Made by a program: the position numbers and the translations under genes
In this document: positions 49,401 to 55,633 of the stretch, piece after piece
How positions within the stretch are numbered: the stretch's first letter is position 1
Layout of the letters: every line of letters begins with the position of its first letter
Notes under the pieces: generated by a model
Seen by the model: only the letters and a program-made list of their open reading frames with translations
Told to the model about the DNA's origin: nothing
Database searches by the model: none
Source of the DNA: Lumbricus terrestris
Lineage: Eukaryota > Annelida > Clitellata > Crassiclitellata > Lumbricidae
Reading direction: 5' to 3'
Assembly: GCA_949752735.1 (NCBI GenBank)
Contig: OX457050.1
Coordinates: 39,194,421 to 39,258,420, forward strand
Length of the DNA stretch: 64,000 nt

Positions 49401-51969
49401 CAAAATCAGAGAACGTTTGTTTGGTGCCGTCAAATTATTTTTTGACACACTGTTTTTAATCGACGTTGGTCTGTTATGTTTCTGATGTTTCTATGCAACG
49501 AGGTTGTTTGCTACTCCAGGAATAATAAATATAAGCTTATAAAAGTTCGATCGCCGTCGGCGCCTCTTAGGAGTTCATGATTTTATATGCAATCCGAATT
49601 GTCCGGGTCCAAATTGCCCGGGACCGAAGTGTCCGGGTCCGAATTCTGCGGTCCGAATTGTCCACTCCGAATTGTCCGGCTCCGAATTGTCCGGACACCT
49701 GTAAAACGTGTTTCGGATTTTATGCGGAAAACATTGTAACTGATCAATACAATATATTACTAACTCGCAAAGATGATTGGGGCAAAGTCCTGATCTCCAT
49801 TGTCATCTTTCGATGCTATTAGTGGCCACGAATGTCTCGATTCTCTCTCTACGGCGCTGTTATCGTTTAACCCCTCCTTTTTTCCGCGATTATCTAATTT
49901 TGTGGTCTTATTGGACTTCTTAACACTCGAGTGCGCAAAGTATTTTTTGGTACACGAAGGCCCAAGAGGAGGGGGTCCGCGCGGACCCAAGAGTTTTCAT
50001 GTTAATATCTAATATAGCTATAAGGGATTGTAAAATCGTTATAGAATTTAGTTCTATGTAATCCCAAATGAATTTGCAATCGATTGATGTATCTTATACC
50101 ACAATAGCAGCACCTAGTGTAAAATAGTAGTGTACAAATCTCGTGATACACATTTTATACTTGATTGCGTCATTTACCTAAGAAAGCTATAATACGTCCG
50201 GCGCGTATGCTGCTCTCACTTCCAGCTATCGACGGACCAGTCGCATTATGGTAGACTAATTCGTAATCGCAATTGTAAATTTGTATAGCGCCGCTTCAAG
50301 AGAAACTCCTCAGAGGGGTTCCTGACCTGAGAACACCATGCCACGATTGAAAGGGGTAATTTTCAAGCAATTGCGGAGGAAGGGGAAGTACGAACGGCTG
50401 TGTCGCTGTGTGGTGTTAGGCCTACTTGTGGGTCGAGTAAGAAGGATAGGCCACTACCGTCTACAACACCACCGGCTGAGAAGAAAAGCTGAGCCATTTA
50501 TTTGCGTAACCTTGACAGAACGGTTGCCACCGTTTGAATGATCTGTCATAAGCCCTTCATTTTGACGCACACCTGTTGCATGCAATTATTGCTGTGATAG
50601 ACCTACGCAGACTTGCAGACTTTCAAATTCTGTGCAGCAAACATAGGCCACACATAGTGCTACAATGTCAGTAATTCTAAGTTCAACAATTTATATGCAT
50701 CCTTCTTTCATATATTGTGCGCTGGCCATTTATTTATTGGCCAGTAACCATACGCATGTATGACAAATATCGGCATATCTTGCGGTATCCTTAGTATATG
50801 CTGTGGTTGTGGGGTACAGTGTTGGATAATACACGCAAAATATACCATTCTATGCCGAAATGGTTGTTTTAGGATGTCCTAAATGCATTTTTGCAGATCC
50901 ATAACCTTTAAAAAAATTATCCGGGAAAACGGAAAAAAATTATCCGGAAAAAAACTTGGGCACTCGAGGGTTAAGGCGGTCTGCCAACCAGCGCATGTGG
51001 TGCTGTCTGCTAGTGCTAGTCATATCCACAGAACTCATCACTACGTAATGATTCATGCTCGATAAGCATATACGCTTCTTGAACATTATAATTCTGCCGA
51101 TAAAGAAGTGGCCTAATTAGTCTGTTCTACAATTGACACAACAATTTTTTTAATAGCAAAGGGTTCAAAGCGGGTTGGAATGCGTGGGGGCGGCGTTCCC
51201 TCTGCTCTAGAAATTCCTTGCTTGCGTTACCACTGCTCACCTTGCTGGAACTCTGGAAATACATGCGTTCCAATAAAACTCTTCTCTGGCGTTACCACTG
51301 CTCACTTATTCGGCATTAACACTTCACCCAAACCACGTTAACCACTTATTCCGAACGTTGACACCACACTAATTGTTGACTTTAAGATTGGAACAGACCG
51401 CAAAACGGTTAATAAACCACTTGAAACTTTCACGATCCTTGATCTGTGATAGCTCTGGCATAAATAATTAGCATTTTTTTCAGGATGTTCGTTATAATAA
51501 TCATCTTGTGCATTTAGGTTCAGGAGACGTGTGCCCAATAAGCCAGTTCTATTACTGTTTCACAAGAGTAGTCAAGTGGTTCATATCATCCGGAGCGTCC
51601 AGCAGGTGCGATTGTCCTCTTCAATGCTATCAACCCACGTATCCATACTCGATCTCTACAAGTCCTCTGTCAGAGCACTTCCTGAGTTACACGTCGCGGA
51701 GATCGCAATTCAAGGGACGGAATCTGACGATGTCGAAACTGAGCAAGGAATTCGCATATCTGAATATCTTCTACTCTGACTTGAACTACGTCGACATCCA
51801 AACGATTCCAGCCTACGATATCCTCAAACTGGTTTGCGACATTGGCGGTGCTTTGGGACTAATTCTTGGAGGAACATTTCTTACTGTTGCTGAAGTTTCC
51901 CAGCTCTTCGTACAAATTATTAATGAATTCGTTGTTTCTGTCAAGTTTGCTAGAATGCAACGCCGTTGA
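23838..51969 (+). CDS. DEG/ENaC family sodium channel subunit, seven coding exons (complete)
   Basis: The encoded protein is a two-pass membrane subunit of a trimeric, amiloride-sensitive type cation channel at the plasma membrane. Exons: 23838-24429, 27158-27315, 29032-29119, 36001-36113, 40358-40456, 46744-46873, 51518-51969. They sum to 1632 nt, which gives 543 residues, and all six junctions keep frame with GT/AG borders. TM1 is about residues 134-152, followed by FPTVTIC (178-184); the Cys-rich extracellular domain carries the family blocks NNGLRLVL, ALHDQ, PYGDC and CDCPLQC; TM2 is about 499-530 with GLILGGT. The start ATG has an in-frame TAG 15 bases upstream. Odd points: the His-Gly gating motif reads Val-Gly (115-116), and the filter reads Gly-Gly-Thr (511-513). 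A related gene lies in opposite orientation at 55153. Ligand and subfamily (ASIC-, FaNaC- or pickpocket-like) cannot be told. Confidence 0.92.
24483..24775. repeat. (CAT)n microsatellite in intron 1
   Basis: CAT/CGT repeats in two blocks (24487-24575 and 24640-24775) separated by a short unique piece, starting about 55 bp after the exon 1 donor. Poly-Met ORFs on the other strand are artefacts. Confidence 0.95.
25026..26800 (+). mobile_element. Mutator-like element M2 with two concentric minisatellite arms; TSD CCATTTGGG
   Basis: A perfect 9-bp duplication CCATTTGGG lies at 25017-25025 and 26801-26809. Termini GGCACCCCGTCGTAATAGCC and GGTGACCCGTCGAAATAGCC (right end, reverse complement) match at 16 of 20 positions. 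The outer arms are arrays of GACGGGGCTATTTTG-like units (25026-25160; 26625-26800, inverted). Inside them are inverted copies of an AAGCGTTTTAxCATTCATCC repeat, and then a second, inner pair of arrays with units of the GGACGATTCGTC type (25552-25695; 26411-26548). The centre carries a transposase remnant. It lies in intron 1 of the channel gene, same strand. Confidence 0.88.
25686..26114 (+). pseudogene. Mutator-like (MULE) transposase C-terminal remnant
   Basis: After an upstream piece with TWSDFEKEATTGKR, the second frame (to the stop at 26114) encodes LWLLLEGLDRDCQKQKAAYL, KKYHRHLVERVQRTVQAYN and VVTYVRGIAHL. This order matches my knowledge of the C-terminus of metazoan MULE transposases that carry FLYWCH-type zinc fingers (a Leu-Gly-Leu/Ile + Asp-Cys block, then Tyr-Leu-Arg-Gly-Ile-Ala-His). 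Catalytic DDE residues and the zinc finger are not present. It sits between the inner minisatellite arms of M2, which ties that arm structure to the Mutator superfamily. Confidence 0.65.
27158..27315 (+). CDS. DEG/ENaC gene, exon 2: extracellular palm/finger region
   Basis: Acceptor GTTTCAG at 27151-27157; phase matches exon 1. Codes residues 198-250, including FAEIRFPPFWDSEFG and DLDWEIFYNHVLIKAEDMMLE, with no cysteines. Donor GTAAGA at 27316 falls after a complete codon. Stops in the other frames exclude them. Confidence 0.85.
28110..28835. repeat. Tandem pair of a ~360-bp dispersed repeat (third copy at 40555)
   Basis: Two units (about 28110-28400 and 28470-28835) share the words GGCCGCCATCTTGTTTT, CATGCAACCGCTAAAAATCA and CAATTGGCGGCCA in the same order. 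The third copy is at 40555-40905 in the same orientation. No terminal inverted repeats or coding capacity were seen. Confidence 0.75.
29032..29119 (+). CDS. DEG/ENaC gene, exon 3: cysteine-rich segment
   Basis: The acceptor TTGTTTCAG ends at 29031. Codes residues 251-279 with Cys at 251, 258 and 274 in the pattern C-x6-C-x15-C ending FCFSFNP, the counterpart of the family's GxCxxFN segment. Donor GTAATA at 29120 leaves phase 1. Choosing the upstream AG at 29009 would bring in a stop, so this acceptor is preferred. Confidence 0.85.
29290..30735 (+). mobile_element. CR1/L2-type LINE fragment with internal (TC)n array
   Basis: In several frames the + strand carries RT motifs in order: SSAFDSVEHLILLQRL, GVPQGSVLGPLLYLLYIADI, LFADDVQAYIH (catalytic FADD), then after a (TC)n array (about 29696-29917) VRDLGLTFDSELTLSQH, VLVHAFVTSRIDN and VLHWLPVSQQISYRIA, APSYLRDLC. 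The LINE ends near 30735 with GGGCGCTATATGAATTGTCT and a TGAA tail. Frameshifts and stops make it dead. It lies in intron 3 of the channel gene. Confidence 0.85.
29696..29917. repeat. (TC)n microsatellite inside the LINE
   Basis: TCTC/TCTG repeat expanding within the RT region. Ser-Leu and Arg-Glu ORFs are artefacts. Confidence 0.95.
30946..31951. mobile_element. Mutator-like element M3 with GACAAAATGTCGC arms
   Basis: The left end starts GGTGGCCTGACAAAATGTCG and continues as a tandem array of a roughly 13-15-bp unit GACAAAATGTCGC to about 31095. The inverted array is at 31893-31951. The host LINE sequence CAACTG lies just left of the element and CTAACTG just right of it, so the insertion point inside the LINE is known, although the duplicated 9 bp has diverged (6 of 9 match). 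The right terminus seems to have lost its last bases. A hAT MITE lies inside. Confidence 0.7.
31274..31542. mobile_element. hAT-type MITE, 269 bp, TSD TTACTCAT
   Basis: Ends CAGTGGCGTAGCCAGGAA and CCTTGGCTACGCCACTG pair as inverted repeats. A perfect 8-bp duplication TTACTCAT (31266-31273 and 31543-31550) flanks it. It is nested in M3, which is nested in a LINE, which lies in intron 3. Confidence 0.88.
32283..32595 (-). mobile_element. CR1/L2-type LINE 3' fragment
   Basis: The - strand carries HWLPNPFRIQFKFCLLVFKSL, GAAPEYLRDCC and a downstream FSVAGPRCWNRLP block, the end of a CR1/L2-group RT polyprotein. The same family is present at 48066-48908: the stretch GTCTGTTCCAGCATCGAGGA is identical in both. 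Confidence 0.8.
33082..34554. mobile_element. TTAA-flanked element with ~60-bp inverted repeats
   Basis: Inverted repeats of about 60 bp start TGCGGGTGTCGCTTAGGAAG at 33082 and end with the complement at 34554. TTAA flanks both (33078-33081, 34555-34558). This fits a piggyBac-type target duplication. No transposase is recognised. The right TTAA was later used by the adjacent piggyBac at 34559. Confidence 0.65.
34559..35592 (+). mobile_element. Internally deleted piggyBac element flanked by TTAA
   Basis: The ends CCCTCGTACTACCACTGGGG (left) and a right end terminating TTTGAGGG are bordered by TTAA at 34555-34558 and 35593-35596. Subterminal hairpins GGGGTCAAAATGACCCC occur near both ends (34573-34589 and 35534-35550) and once inside (about 34752). 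The interior retains only the 3' half of a transposase gene. Confidence 0.88.
34800..35357 (+). pseudogene. piggyBac transposase C-terminal half with one in-frame stop
   Basis: The frame encodes FRDDGTLLSYCPKKRKVVVLL, then GGVDTADQMYTTKRMTRRWP, a hallmark of piggyBac transposases (the Val-Asp-x-x-Asp segment includes the last catalytic Asp), then IFHNMLDISALNGFV. A TGA at 35121-35123 interrupts it. The same frame continues to TAA at 35357 and encodes the C-terminal cysteine-rich zinc domain CDFCPREK...CAKCGSSVCKEHC. The N-terminal half with the first catalytic Asp residues is deleted. The domestication seen in some piggyBac genes is unlikely here, given the stop and the deletion. Confidence 0.85.
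36001..36113 (+). CDS. DEG/ENaC gene, exon 4: NNGLRLVL block
   Basis: The acceptor CTTCTGGATTTTAG ends exactly at 36000 and the donor GTAGGT is at 36114. Incoming phase 1 and outgoing phase 0 fit exons 3 and 5. Codes residues 280-317, with NPGANNGLRLVLW and ending ASGFK, which leads directly into the exon 5 sequence VALHDQ. This is the usual position of the Gly-Leu-x-Leu-x-Leu segment in the family. The exon is short and lacks a long ORF, so it is easily missed. Confidence 0.85.
36129..36450 (+). mobile_element. tRNA-derived SINE in intron 4
   Basis: The head (36129-36215) has an A box (TAGCTCAGTGGTGAGAGCG) and a B box (GGGTTCAAGCC) with tRNA-like spacing. It lacks clean tRNA arm pairing and is followed by a body and a 3' domain shared with 9294-9425, then an ATT-rich tail. 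It starts about 15 bp after the exon 4 splice donor. Confidence 0.8.
36608..36672. repeat. (AAT)n microsatellite
   Basis: Pure AAT repeat. A second AAT array is at 37402-37471, with two other minisatellites between them. Confidence 0.97.
37020..37200. repeat. 18-bp minisatellite (GTCGATGACTCTCCCTCC)
   Basis: About eight units; the central five are nearly identical and the first ones are degenerate. Confidence 0.9.
37232..37360. repeat. 8-bp minisatellite (GCAAGAAG)
   Basis: Tandem GGCAAGAA units in two blocks separated by about 40 bp. Confidence 0.9.
37402..37471. repeat. (AAT)n microsatellite
   Basis: Pure AAT repeat. Confidence 0.97.
37767..38100. mobile_element. Two convergent tRNA-like SINE heads
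   Basis: The + strand head at about 37767-37840 has A-box-like GGTGTAGCGGTAAG and B-box-like AGATTCGAATCTACC. The - strand head at 38100-38030 has GTGGTGTAGTGGTGG and GAGGTTCGAATCCACC. Both look like pol III promoters from the same SINE group, facing each other. They do not fold as intact tRNAs by eye. Confidence 0.6.
38622..39570. repeat. Tandem duplication of a ~490-bp unit
   Basis: Unit 1 (about 38622-39060) and unit 2 (about 39120-39560) share, in order, GGGTGTAACTCTTACACCTA-like, TATGCTAGGTATAAC-like, AGGTAGGAG(T)TAGCCGGCTAT, GCTGGACAGCGTGAACAAT and CATCGTCGGGTGCAAGGAAT. They are perhaps 75-80% alike by eye. No gene recognised. Confidence 0.75.
40358..40456 (+). CDS. DEG/ENaC gene, exon 5: ALHDQ...GFRVGTG block
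   Basis: Acceptor CTTTTACAG ends at 40357; donor GTAAGT at 40457. Thirty-three whole codons (residues 318-350) encode VALHDQRDLP...GFRVGTGVSTSVSVSLRN, the family's His-Asp-Gln segment followed by the Gly-Phe-x-Val-xx-Gly beta region. Both borders fall between codons. Confidence 0.9.
40555..40905. repeat. Third copy of the 28110-28835 dispersed repeat
   Basis: Shares the CTTGCAACCGCTAAAAATCA, AATTGGCGGCCATTTTTTCC and CACCAGACCCAAGACACCAG blocks with the tandem pair in intron 2. Confidence 0.75.
40918..41100. repeat. Interspersed repeat fragment (TATATAGCGCCGCTTCA)
   Basis: The words ATATAGCGCCGCTTCA and AGAGTCAGTAGCGCTCCC resemble LINE/SINE 3' ends elsewhere in the window (50285 and 8160-8180). 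Type not resolved. Confidence 0.35.
41400..42290. repeat. C-rich tandem repeat, three units of ~320 bp
   Basis: The block AAAATGCTCAACATATGAAATT (or a close variant) recurs at about 41494, 41816 and 42132, each followed by TGTTTT...CCTTC-like sequence and a long C/A-rich run with CCCACC motifs. ORFs over it are Pro/Gly-rich and differ between units, so I do not call a gene. Confidence 0.8.
42620..44146 (-). mobile_element. LINE 3' end, interrupted by a piggyBac-type MITE
   Basis: The - strand ORF 44146-43568 (192 codons) encodes the C-terminal third of an RT polyprotein: KSVGILRRTSYILPP, LYYSLIYPYLSYCNLVW, LLQKRAIRIIAG and YSTRNSSHYR, ending in TAA. The 3' untranslated part continues beyond the insertion (42922 down to about 42650) and ends in a TTTA-type tail (complement TAAA) near 42627-42650. 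The exact clade (CR1/Rex1/Jockey group) is not resolved. It lies in intron 5 of the channel gene. Confidence 0.8.
42927..43567. mobile_element. piggyBac-type MITE, 641 bp, flanked by TTAA
   Basis: Ends CCCTTCGGAGGTGAGGTG and (reverse complement) CCCTTCGGGGTGAGGTGG, with TTAA on both sides (42923-42926, 43568-43571). Subterminal hairpins of the GGGGT...ACCCC form occur at both ends (GGGGTCTGGCATACCCC; GGGGTGTGTCATACCCC). No coding capacity. Confidence 0.85.
44528..46651. mobile_element. hAT element (non-autonomous), TSD CTTTATGC/CTTCATGC
   Basis: Ends CAGCGGTTCTCAACCTGTG (left) and AGGTTGAGAACCGCTG (right) are inverted, and 8-bp flanks CTTTATGC (44520-44527) and CTTCATGC (46652-46659) differ at one base. 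The left end continues with the GGGTCGCGACCCCCACGGGG palindrome that is typical of this hAT group. No transposase seen. It contains the fold-back dimer at 44593-45503 and ends about 85 bp before the exon 6 acceptor. Confidence 0.85.
44593..45503. repeat. Head-to-tail dimer of a ~455-bp fold-back (palindromic) repeat
   Basis: Each unit begins GGTGTAAAGGTTTCAAATTA, ends with the near-complement, and is self-complementary through most of its length (for example CATCCCACTTCGTG and CACGAAGTGGGATG). The two units are nearly identical, and their junction reads CCTTTACACCGGTGTAAAGG, a perfect 20-bp palindrome. A half copy is at 1217-1350. Confidence 0.9.
46744..46873 (+). CDS. DEG/ENaC gene, exon 6: PYGDC cysteine region
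   Basis: Acceptor TTTGTCTTTAG ends at 46743; donor GTGCGA at 46874 is weak but in the right phase. Codes residues 351-393, with PYGDC and Cys 361, 372, 376, 385 and 387 in the family pattern YxxxxCxxxC...CxC. The last codon is completed by the first two bases of exon 7. Confidence 0.88.
46949..47503. mobile_element. Mutator-like element M4 with GCGCGCAAATGAC arms; TSD GTTCTACTT
   Basis: Perfect 9-bp (in fact 10-bp, GTTCTACTTG) flanking repeats at 46940-46948 and 47504-47512. The left arm (46949-47045) and inverted right arm (47385-47503) are arrays built on GCGCGCAAATGACG, and the ends start GG and finish CC. The centre holds three to four copies of a roughly 57-bp repeat with CAATACAGATTTTTTGATA (47213-47375). 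No coding capacity. It starts 75 bp after the exon 6 donor. Confidence 0.82.
47623..49699. mobile_element. Mutator-like element M5 with GGACAATTCGGAGC arms
   Basis: The left arm is a tandem array of about 14-17-bp units GGACAATTCGGAGC (47632-47985). The right arm (49590-49696) is the inverted array. Termini GTTATCGGACAAC... and GGTGTCCGGACAAT... resemble each other, and the flanks TGTAAAGCG (47614-47622) and TGTAAAACG (49700-49708) match at 8 of 9 positions. A LINE fragment lies inside. Confidence 0.75.
48066..48908 (-). pseudogene. CR1/L2-type LINE reverse transcriptase fragment
   Basis: The - strand from 48908 encodes SLGPLLFLLYTADVSEL, HFYGDDSQLYTWG (RT catalytic motif as YGDD instead of the usual YADD), RLNPEKTDFLWC and MHDLGVLLESDLSMRRHI. 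After a frameshift near 48430 it continues with SVLNAAARLVCNR and DILHWMLPVPSRIEFKLCLL to the family 3' end at 48073. It sits inside element M5, and the same family occurs at 32283-32595 and is related to 29290-30735. It is broken by frameshifts and lacks the N-terminal half. Confidence 0.85.
49924..50970. mobile_element. piggyBac-type element flanked by TTAA, 1047 bp
   Basis: Ends CACTCGAGTGCGCAAAG and (reverse complement) CCCTCGAGTGCCCAAG, bordered by TTAA at 49920-49923 and 50971-50974. A subterminal hairpin GGGTCCGCGCGGACCC lies near the left end (49974-49989). No transposase recognised. Confidence 0.72.
51518..51969 (+). CDS. DEG/ENaC gene, exon 7: CxCPLxC, TM2 and C-terminus
   Basis: Acceptor TTGTGCATTTAG ends at 51517; stop TGA ends at 51969. 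Codes residues 394-543: Cys 399, 407, 424, 426 and 430 (CDCPLQC), then NIFYSDLNYVDIQTIPAYD, the pre-TM2 beta strand, then TM2 with GGALGLILGGTFLTVAE. The cytosolic tail after TM2 is very short and basic (FARMQRR). The filter triplet is Gly-Gly-Thr. The exon has the same length (452 nt) and phase as its paralogue at 55153-55604. Confidence 0.95.
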
Positions 51970-52226
51970 AAATTCGATGCATTAAGCAGCTTTTGATGAA
52001 GATATTTCTAGTTTAAATATTTTATTCGCATTGATGTTGTGAATTTGCGTAGGCATAGTGTATCCCTTGCAGTATATATGTTGCACTGATTTCGAACAAT
52101 TTATGTTCCGATAAAGGAATGCAATGTGCTTCATGCTGACTATAAAATATTCCTATAAGCTGCTGTAAGTGATACTTTCTTAGTCATCATTATTTTCTTC
52201 ATAATCAGTCTATTTTCTCGATATGC

Positions 52227-52232
52227 ATTAAA
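52227..52232 (+). terminator. Possible polyadenylation signal ATTAAA
   Basis: ATTAAA about 260 bp after the DEG/ENaC stop codon, followed by T- and GT-rich sequence. It is the best visible candidate and is unproven. Confidence 0.3.
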
Positions 52233-52399
52233 CTGTTTTATTGTTCATTGTTATGGTGTCTTCTTTGAGTGCCATTGACAAGTATAGAAGGCCAGGCGAT
52301 ATTGCAGTCATCGGGCTCGACAGCTAAGTCCAGTATTCCAAAAAATCGTTCAGATTTTATATCCGCTCATAGAATACAAAGTCAACTCTTTAGGACAGA

Positions 52400-52620
52400 T
52401 GTGTGATTATTAAAGTCAAGTCAGGTAATTTTTGATTCCAATCAATTTCACACAAAACATCATAACACACTGATGAGACATTGGCTACAAAGGGAGGTCC
52501 AAAAGGGATCGAGATCCGCCTGGGAGGGACACCCACAGAACAAGATATCAAATAAATCACAGGGTTGGAAAAAAATGATGCACGATGGATACCGTAACAG
52601 CAGCCATCCTTTAACGCCAT
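52400..52620 (-). mobile_element. LINE 3' untranslated fragment
   Basis: Resembles the non-coding 3' part of the LINE at 42650-42922 (the order GGAGGTCC...AAGGGATCGAGATCC...GGGAGGGACACC compares with GGAAGGCCCTAAGGGATGAATATCC...AGGGACACC). Confidence 0.45.
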
Positions 52621-53240
52621 CTATATAAATAAAGAGAAGATTCTGTGTGTCTGTCTGTTTTACGGAAATACATTTCGACAGTTTTTAAACTTTTCACTCC
52701 AAACCTTCACTGCTGTGTCCGTCTCGGCATGGGACACCCAGGGGAGGGGCTCGCCAATCTATGCCACCATGGGAGCCAGGGGGGGCAAAACCCTCATTTT
52801 CGCTACCTTTTCAGCCGTTGCGATGCATATTTTTACACTTATTCACCCGAAACGTTACATCTAAACAGATCTTTACACGGGCCACCTCGCCTGCACCCAG
52901 CCTGCACCCAGCCCACACCCCGGCCCGCAGCGGCCGGGTGGGCAGGGGTGGGGAAGGCGGGTCGGGAGAAACATTTTCCAAAAACCAAAATTTCTCGGGT
53001 AGCGTACCGGTGGAGGTCGGAGTGTGGTGGGGTGGGGCGGGGTAGGGTGAGGGGGTGGAGGGGGAAAAGGGGTGAGACGAGAAATTTTCCCGAAAGCCCA
53101 AATTTCACGGGTGGCGTATCGGTGGAGGTCGGACTGTTGTGGGGTGGGGTGAGGGGAGTGGGGGAGAATGGGTGGGGGTGTTGGGGCCTGGGTTGGGTGG
53201 GGTAATTTTTCCGAAAATCCAAATTTCACGGGTTAAATTT
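52620..53240 (-). mobile_element. Inverted copy of the ACCCGGCGTT...CCCGGG repeat family
   Basis: The - strand carries two or three VNTR units with CCGATACGCCACCCGTGAAA and CCGGTACGCTACCCGAGAAA, and a terminal block matching 12105-12260 (TTTGGAGTGAAAAG on the - strand). Pro/Thr- or Gly-rich ORFs in both strands are artefacts of C-rich repeat sequence. Confidence 0.65.
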
Positions 53241-55150
53241 CTGAAGACTTTCTTTAGTCATCCAATCAAATTTGCTTCCTTTTCTCGAAAACATTTCTGA
53301 TGACCCTTTTTTAGTCTTTCGCTCAAAAATCTACATTATTTGGTTACCGGATTCACAACCTTTTCGACTTTTTTCACGTATTTTGTACATTTTCACCTAA
53401 AAAGTCTATTTTTACGTGTAAAAAGTCGGAAACCGCCTTGAGAAAAAGAGGCCAGATCCTGAAAAAATCTCGAAACCTAGACAGGGGCGAAAAAACCGAG
53501 ATTCAGGTGGAAAAAGCTATGAGTGGCATCCCTGCTGACAGCTCCAATGCATAAGGAAGATATCTCTCATCAAACGGCCCTCCCGCGCACACTCTCTTAC
53601 GACACCAGAGTTTAGTTTGGCCGCAAATCTCAACATAAGAGACTTCACAAGATGCGCATGTTGAACTTGTGTTTGGCAGTGGGAGAATTTGAATCAATTC
53701 CATTTCGTCAGATTATCAGAACTTTATCTAATTCACTATTTTAAAAGTTAAATATTGATAAATTACACTACTTTTTTGCATATAGTATCGATATATTTCT
53801 ATGCCATTATAGGCCTATTGAGTGCTTCAGCGGATCTTGGTGTTACTGGACTCGGCCTTGGACTCGATCCTTAGTGACTCAGACTCGAACCCTTTTGGAC
53901 TCGGATTCGACTCGGACTCTGCAAAGCGGGACTCGGACTCGGCTCAGGTGGACTCGACTTCATCACTGACTTTATGTGTAGGTGGTTGGCAAGATTTTAA
54001 GCATCAAATACACTAAACAACGATTCCTAGCCAAACTTGCATTATATATTGTGTGAATGCGATGACAAACGATGAAGTCAGTCATTCAGTCAGTGCGTCA
54101 GTCACTTATTATATGTCAGTTATCAAGTGAGTCACTTCATGACAACAGCCAACTTATATACGCTGATAGTCGCAGCGTAGGTTATCTGATGGATCATTGG
54201 CCGATTATTTCATTTAGTAAGTGTAAATGAGTGGGGTAGTTAGTAGGCCTGTGATTCAGACAGTCTGAGTGTCAAGTTAGTGATGGGTTTTACTTATAGT
54301 GGTGCAGTGTAGACCTACGTAATGCAAGCATTGTGTGGCAAGAGTTTGTCAAGCACTATTCGTCATCAGATGCTAAAAGTAATATTAGTCATCTTTGGAC
54401 GAACAATAATTGTCATCTAAATTTAGACCAACTACAGAGTGCGAGGATAACGGCAATTGACCGTTTTTACTCAATACATCAGAACGTTGTTGAGGGATGA
54501 TGGAAGTTCTGCCTGCGCTGGTTCCACTCCGTCAGCGTAAAGAATTAAGGGTCACATCCTGGATATGGCGATGTCAGCTAGGCTTCGCTCCAGCTTATCT
54601 ATTTGACCTTTGTCGTCAAAGCACTTGAGCCGTTTTGGTTCTTTTCTCTTCCTGTGATTCCCATTCAATCAATAGTAAAGTCTCCCATCCTTCCATCTTG
54701 TCTTCGCCAACCCATGCATATTCAAGTTGGCATTTTTTTATTTCCACTATGACGTTTGAAATCTTTCCGGATCCTGGCATTTACGGACATTCCATATCCC
54801 TGTTTGAATTCTGTTTTTATGTTCCTTATTCTTCTTGGATTTCAAGTGGATTCGCAATGCCACCCCCACGTGAAGGCACAAAATTTTGCAGTTGAAACAC
54901 AGCGGCTTTTTGAGACAGCTGTTACCCCATTTCGGCAAGTAGCAAATTATTAGACGACGCCAAATAATGACCACACCGAACAAGTTCATTTTAAACGACA
55001 TCATGGCGTAATGCTTGATAACAAAATCTGCCTTTTGTAACTCAAAGGTCCTTAATTGTAAGACAAAATTATTAAAATTTTACTGCAAGAGTTGTGACAG
55101 TAATTTGACCTAATCTACTGAATAGAAGAAAAATGTTTCGTGCATCTGTT
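53241..55150. other. Intergenic stretch between the two convergent channel genes
   Basis: Contains a GACTCG-rich simple repeat at about 53845-53960 and GTCAGT-rich sequence at 54075-54125. No other gene or transposon end recognised. Confidence 0.45.
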
Positions 55151-55152
55151 TC

Positions 55153-55604
55153 TCAACGGCGTTGCATTTTAGCGAACCTTGCAGAGGTTACAAATGCACT
55201 AAATAATTGAACAAGAAACTGGGTAAATTCCACAACAGTGAGCAATGTTCCTCCGAGAATAAGTCCCAATGCGCCACTAAAATCGCAACCTAGTGTGAGT
55301 GTATTGTAGGCTGGAATCGTTTGGATGTCGATGTAGTTCAAATCAGAGTAGAAGATATTCAGGAAAGTGAGTTCCTTGCTCAGCTTCGACATCGTCAGAT
55401 TCCGTCCCTTGAATTGCGATCTCCGCGACGTGTAATTGAGGAAATGCTCTGACAGAGGATTTGTCGATATTGAATATGGATATGTTGGCTGATGGCATTG
55501 AAGAGGACAGTCACACTTGCTGAACTCACCGGATGATATGAATCGCTTAACTACTTTTGTATAACAGTAATAATACAGGCTTACTGAGCACACTTCTCCT
55601 GGAC
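55153..55604 (-). CDS. DEG/ENaC channel paralogue, last exon (gene continues beyond the window)
   Basis: On the - strand the acceptor ATGCATTTAG ends at 55605, and the exon runs 452 nt to a TGA at 55153, exactly the length and phase of exon 7 of the + strand gene. It encodes 149 residues, roughly three quarters identical by eye to its counterpart, including CDCPLQC, NIFYSDLNYIDIQTIPAY and the TM2/filter segment GALGLILGGT. The two genes are convergent neighbours, about 3.2 kb apart, which fits a local inverted duplication. The exon is intact and conserved residues are kept, so the gene may be functional. Its preceding exons should lie to the right of 62583; none was recognised before the window end. 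The last intron is interrupted by an LTR retrotransposon only 29 bp from this exon. Confidence 0.93.
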
Positions 55605-55633
55605 CTAAATGCATAAAATAACACATAGAGTAG

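Noticed and set aside
50338..50541. 67-codon basic ORF
   Set aside because: Lies within a TTAA element, has no motif, and the surrounding frame is not conserved in any other copy seen here.
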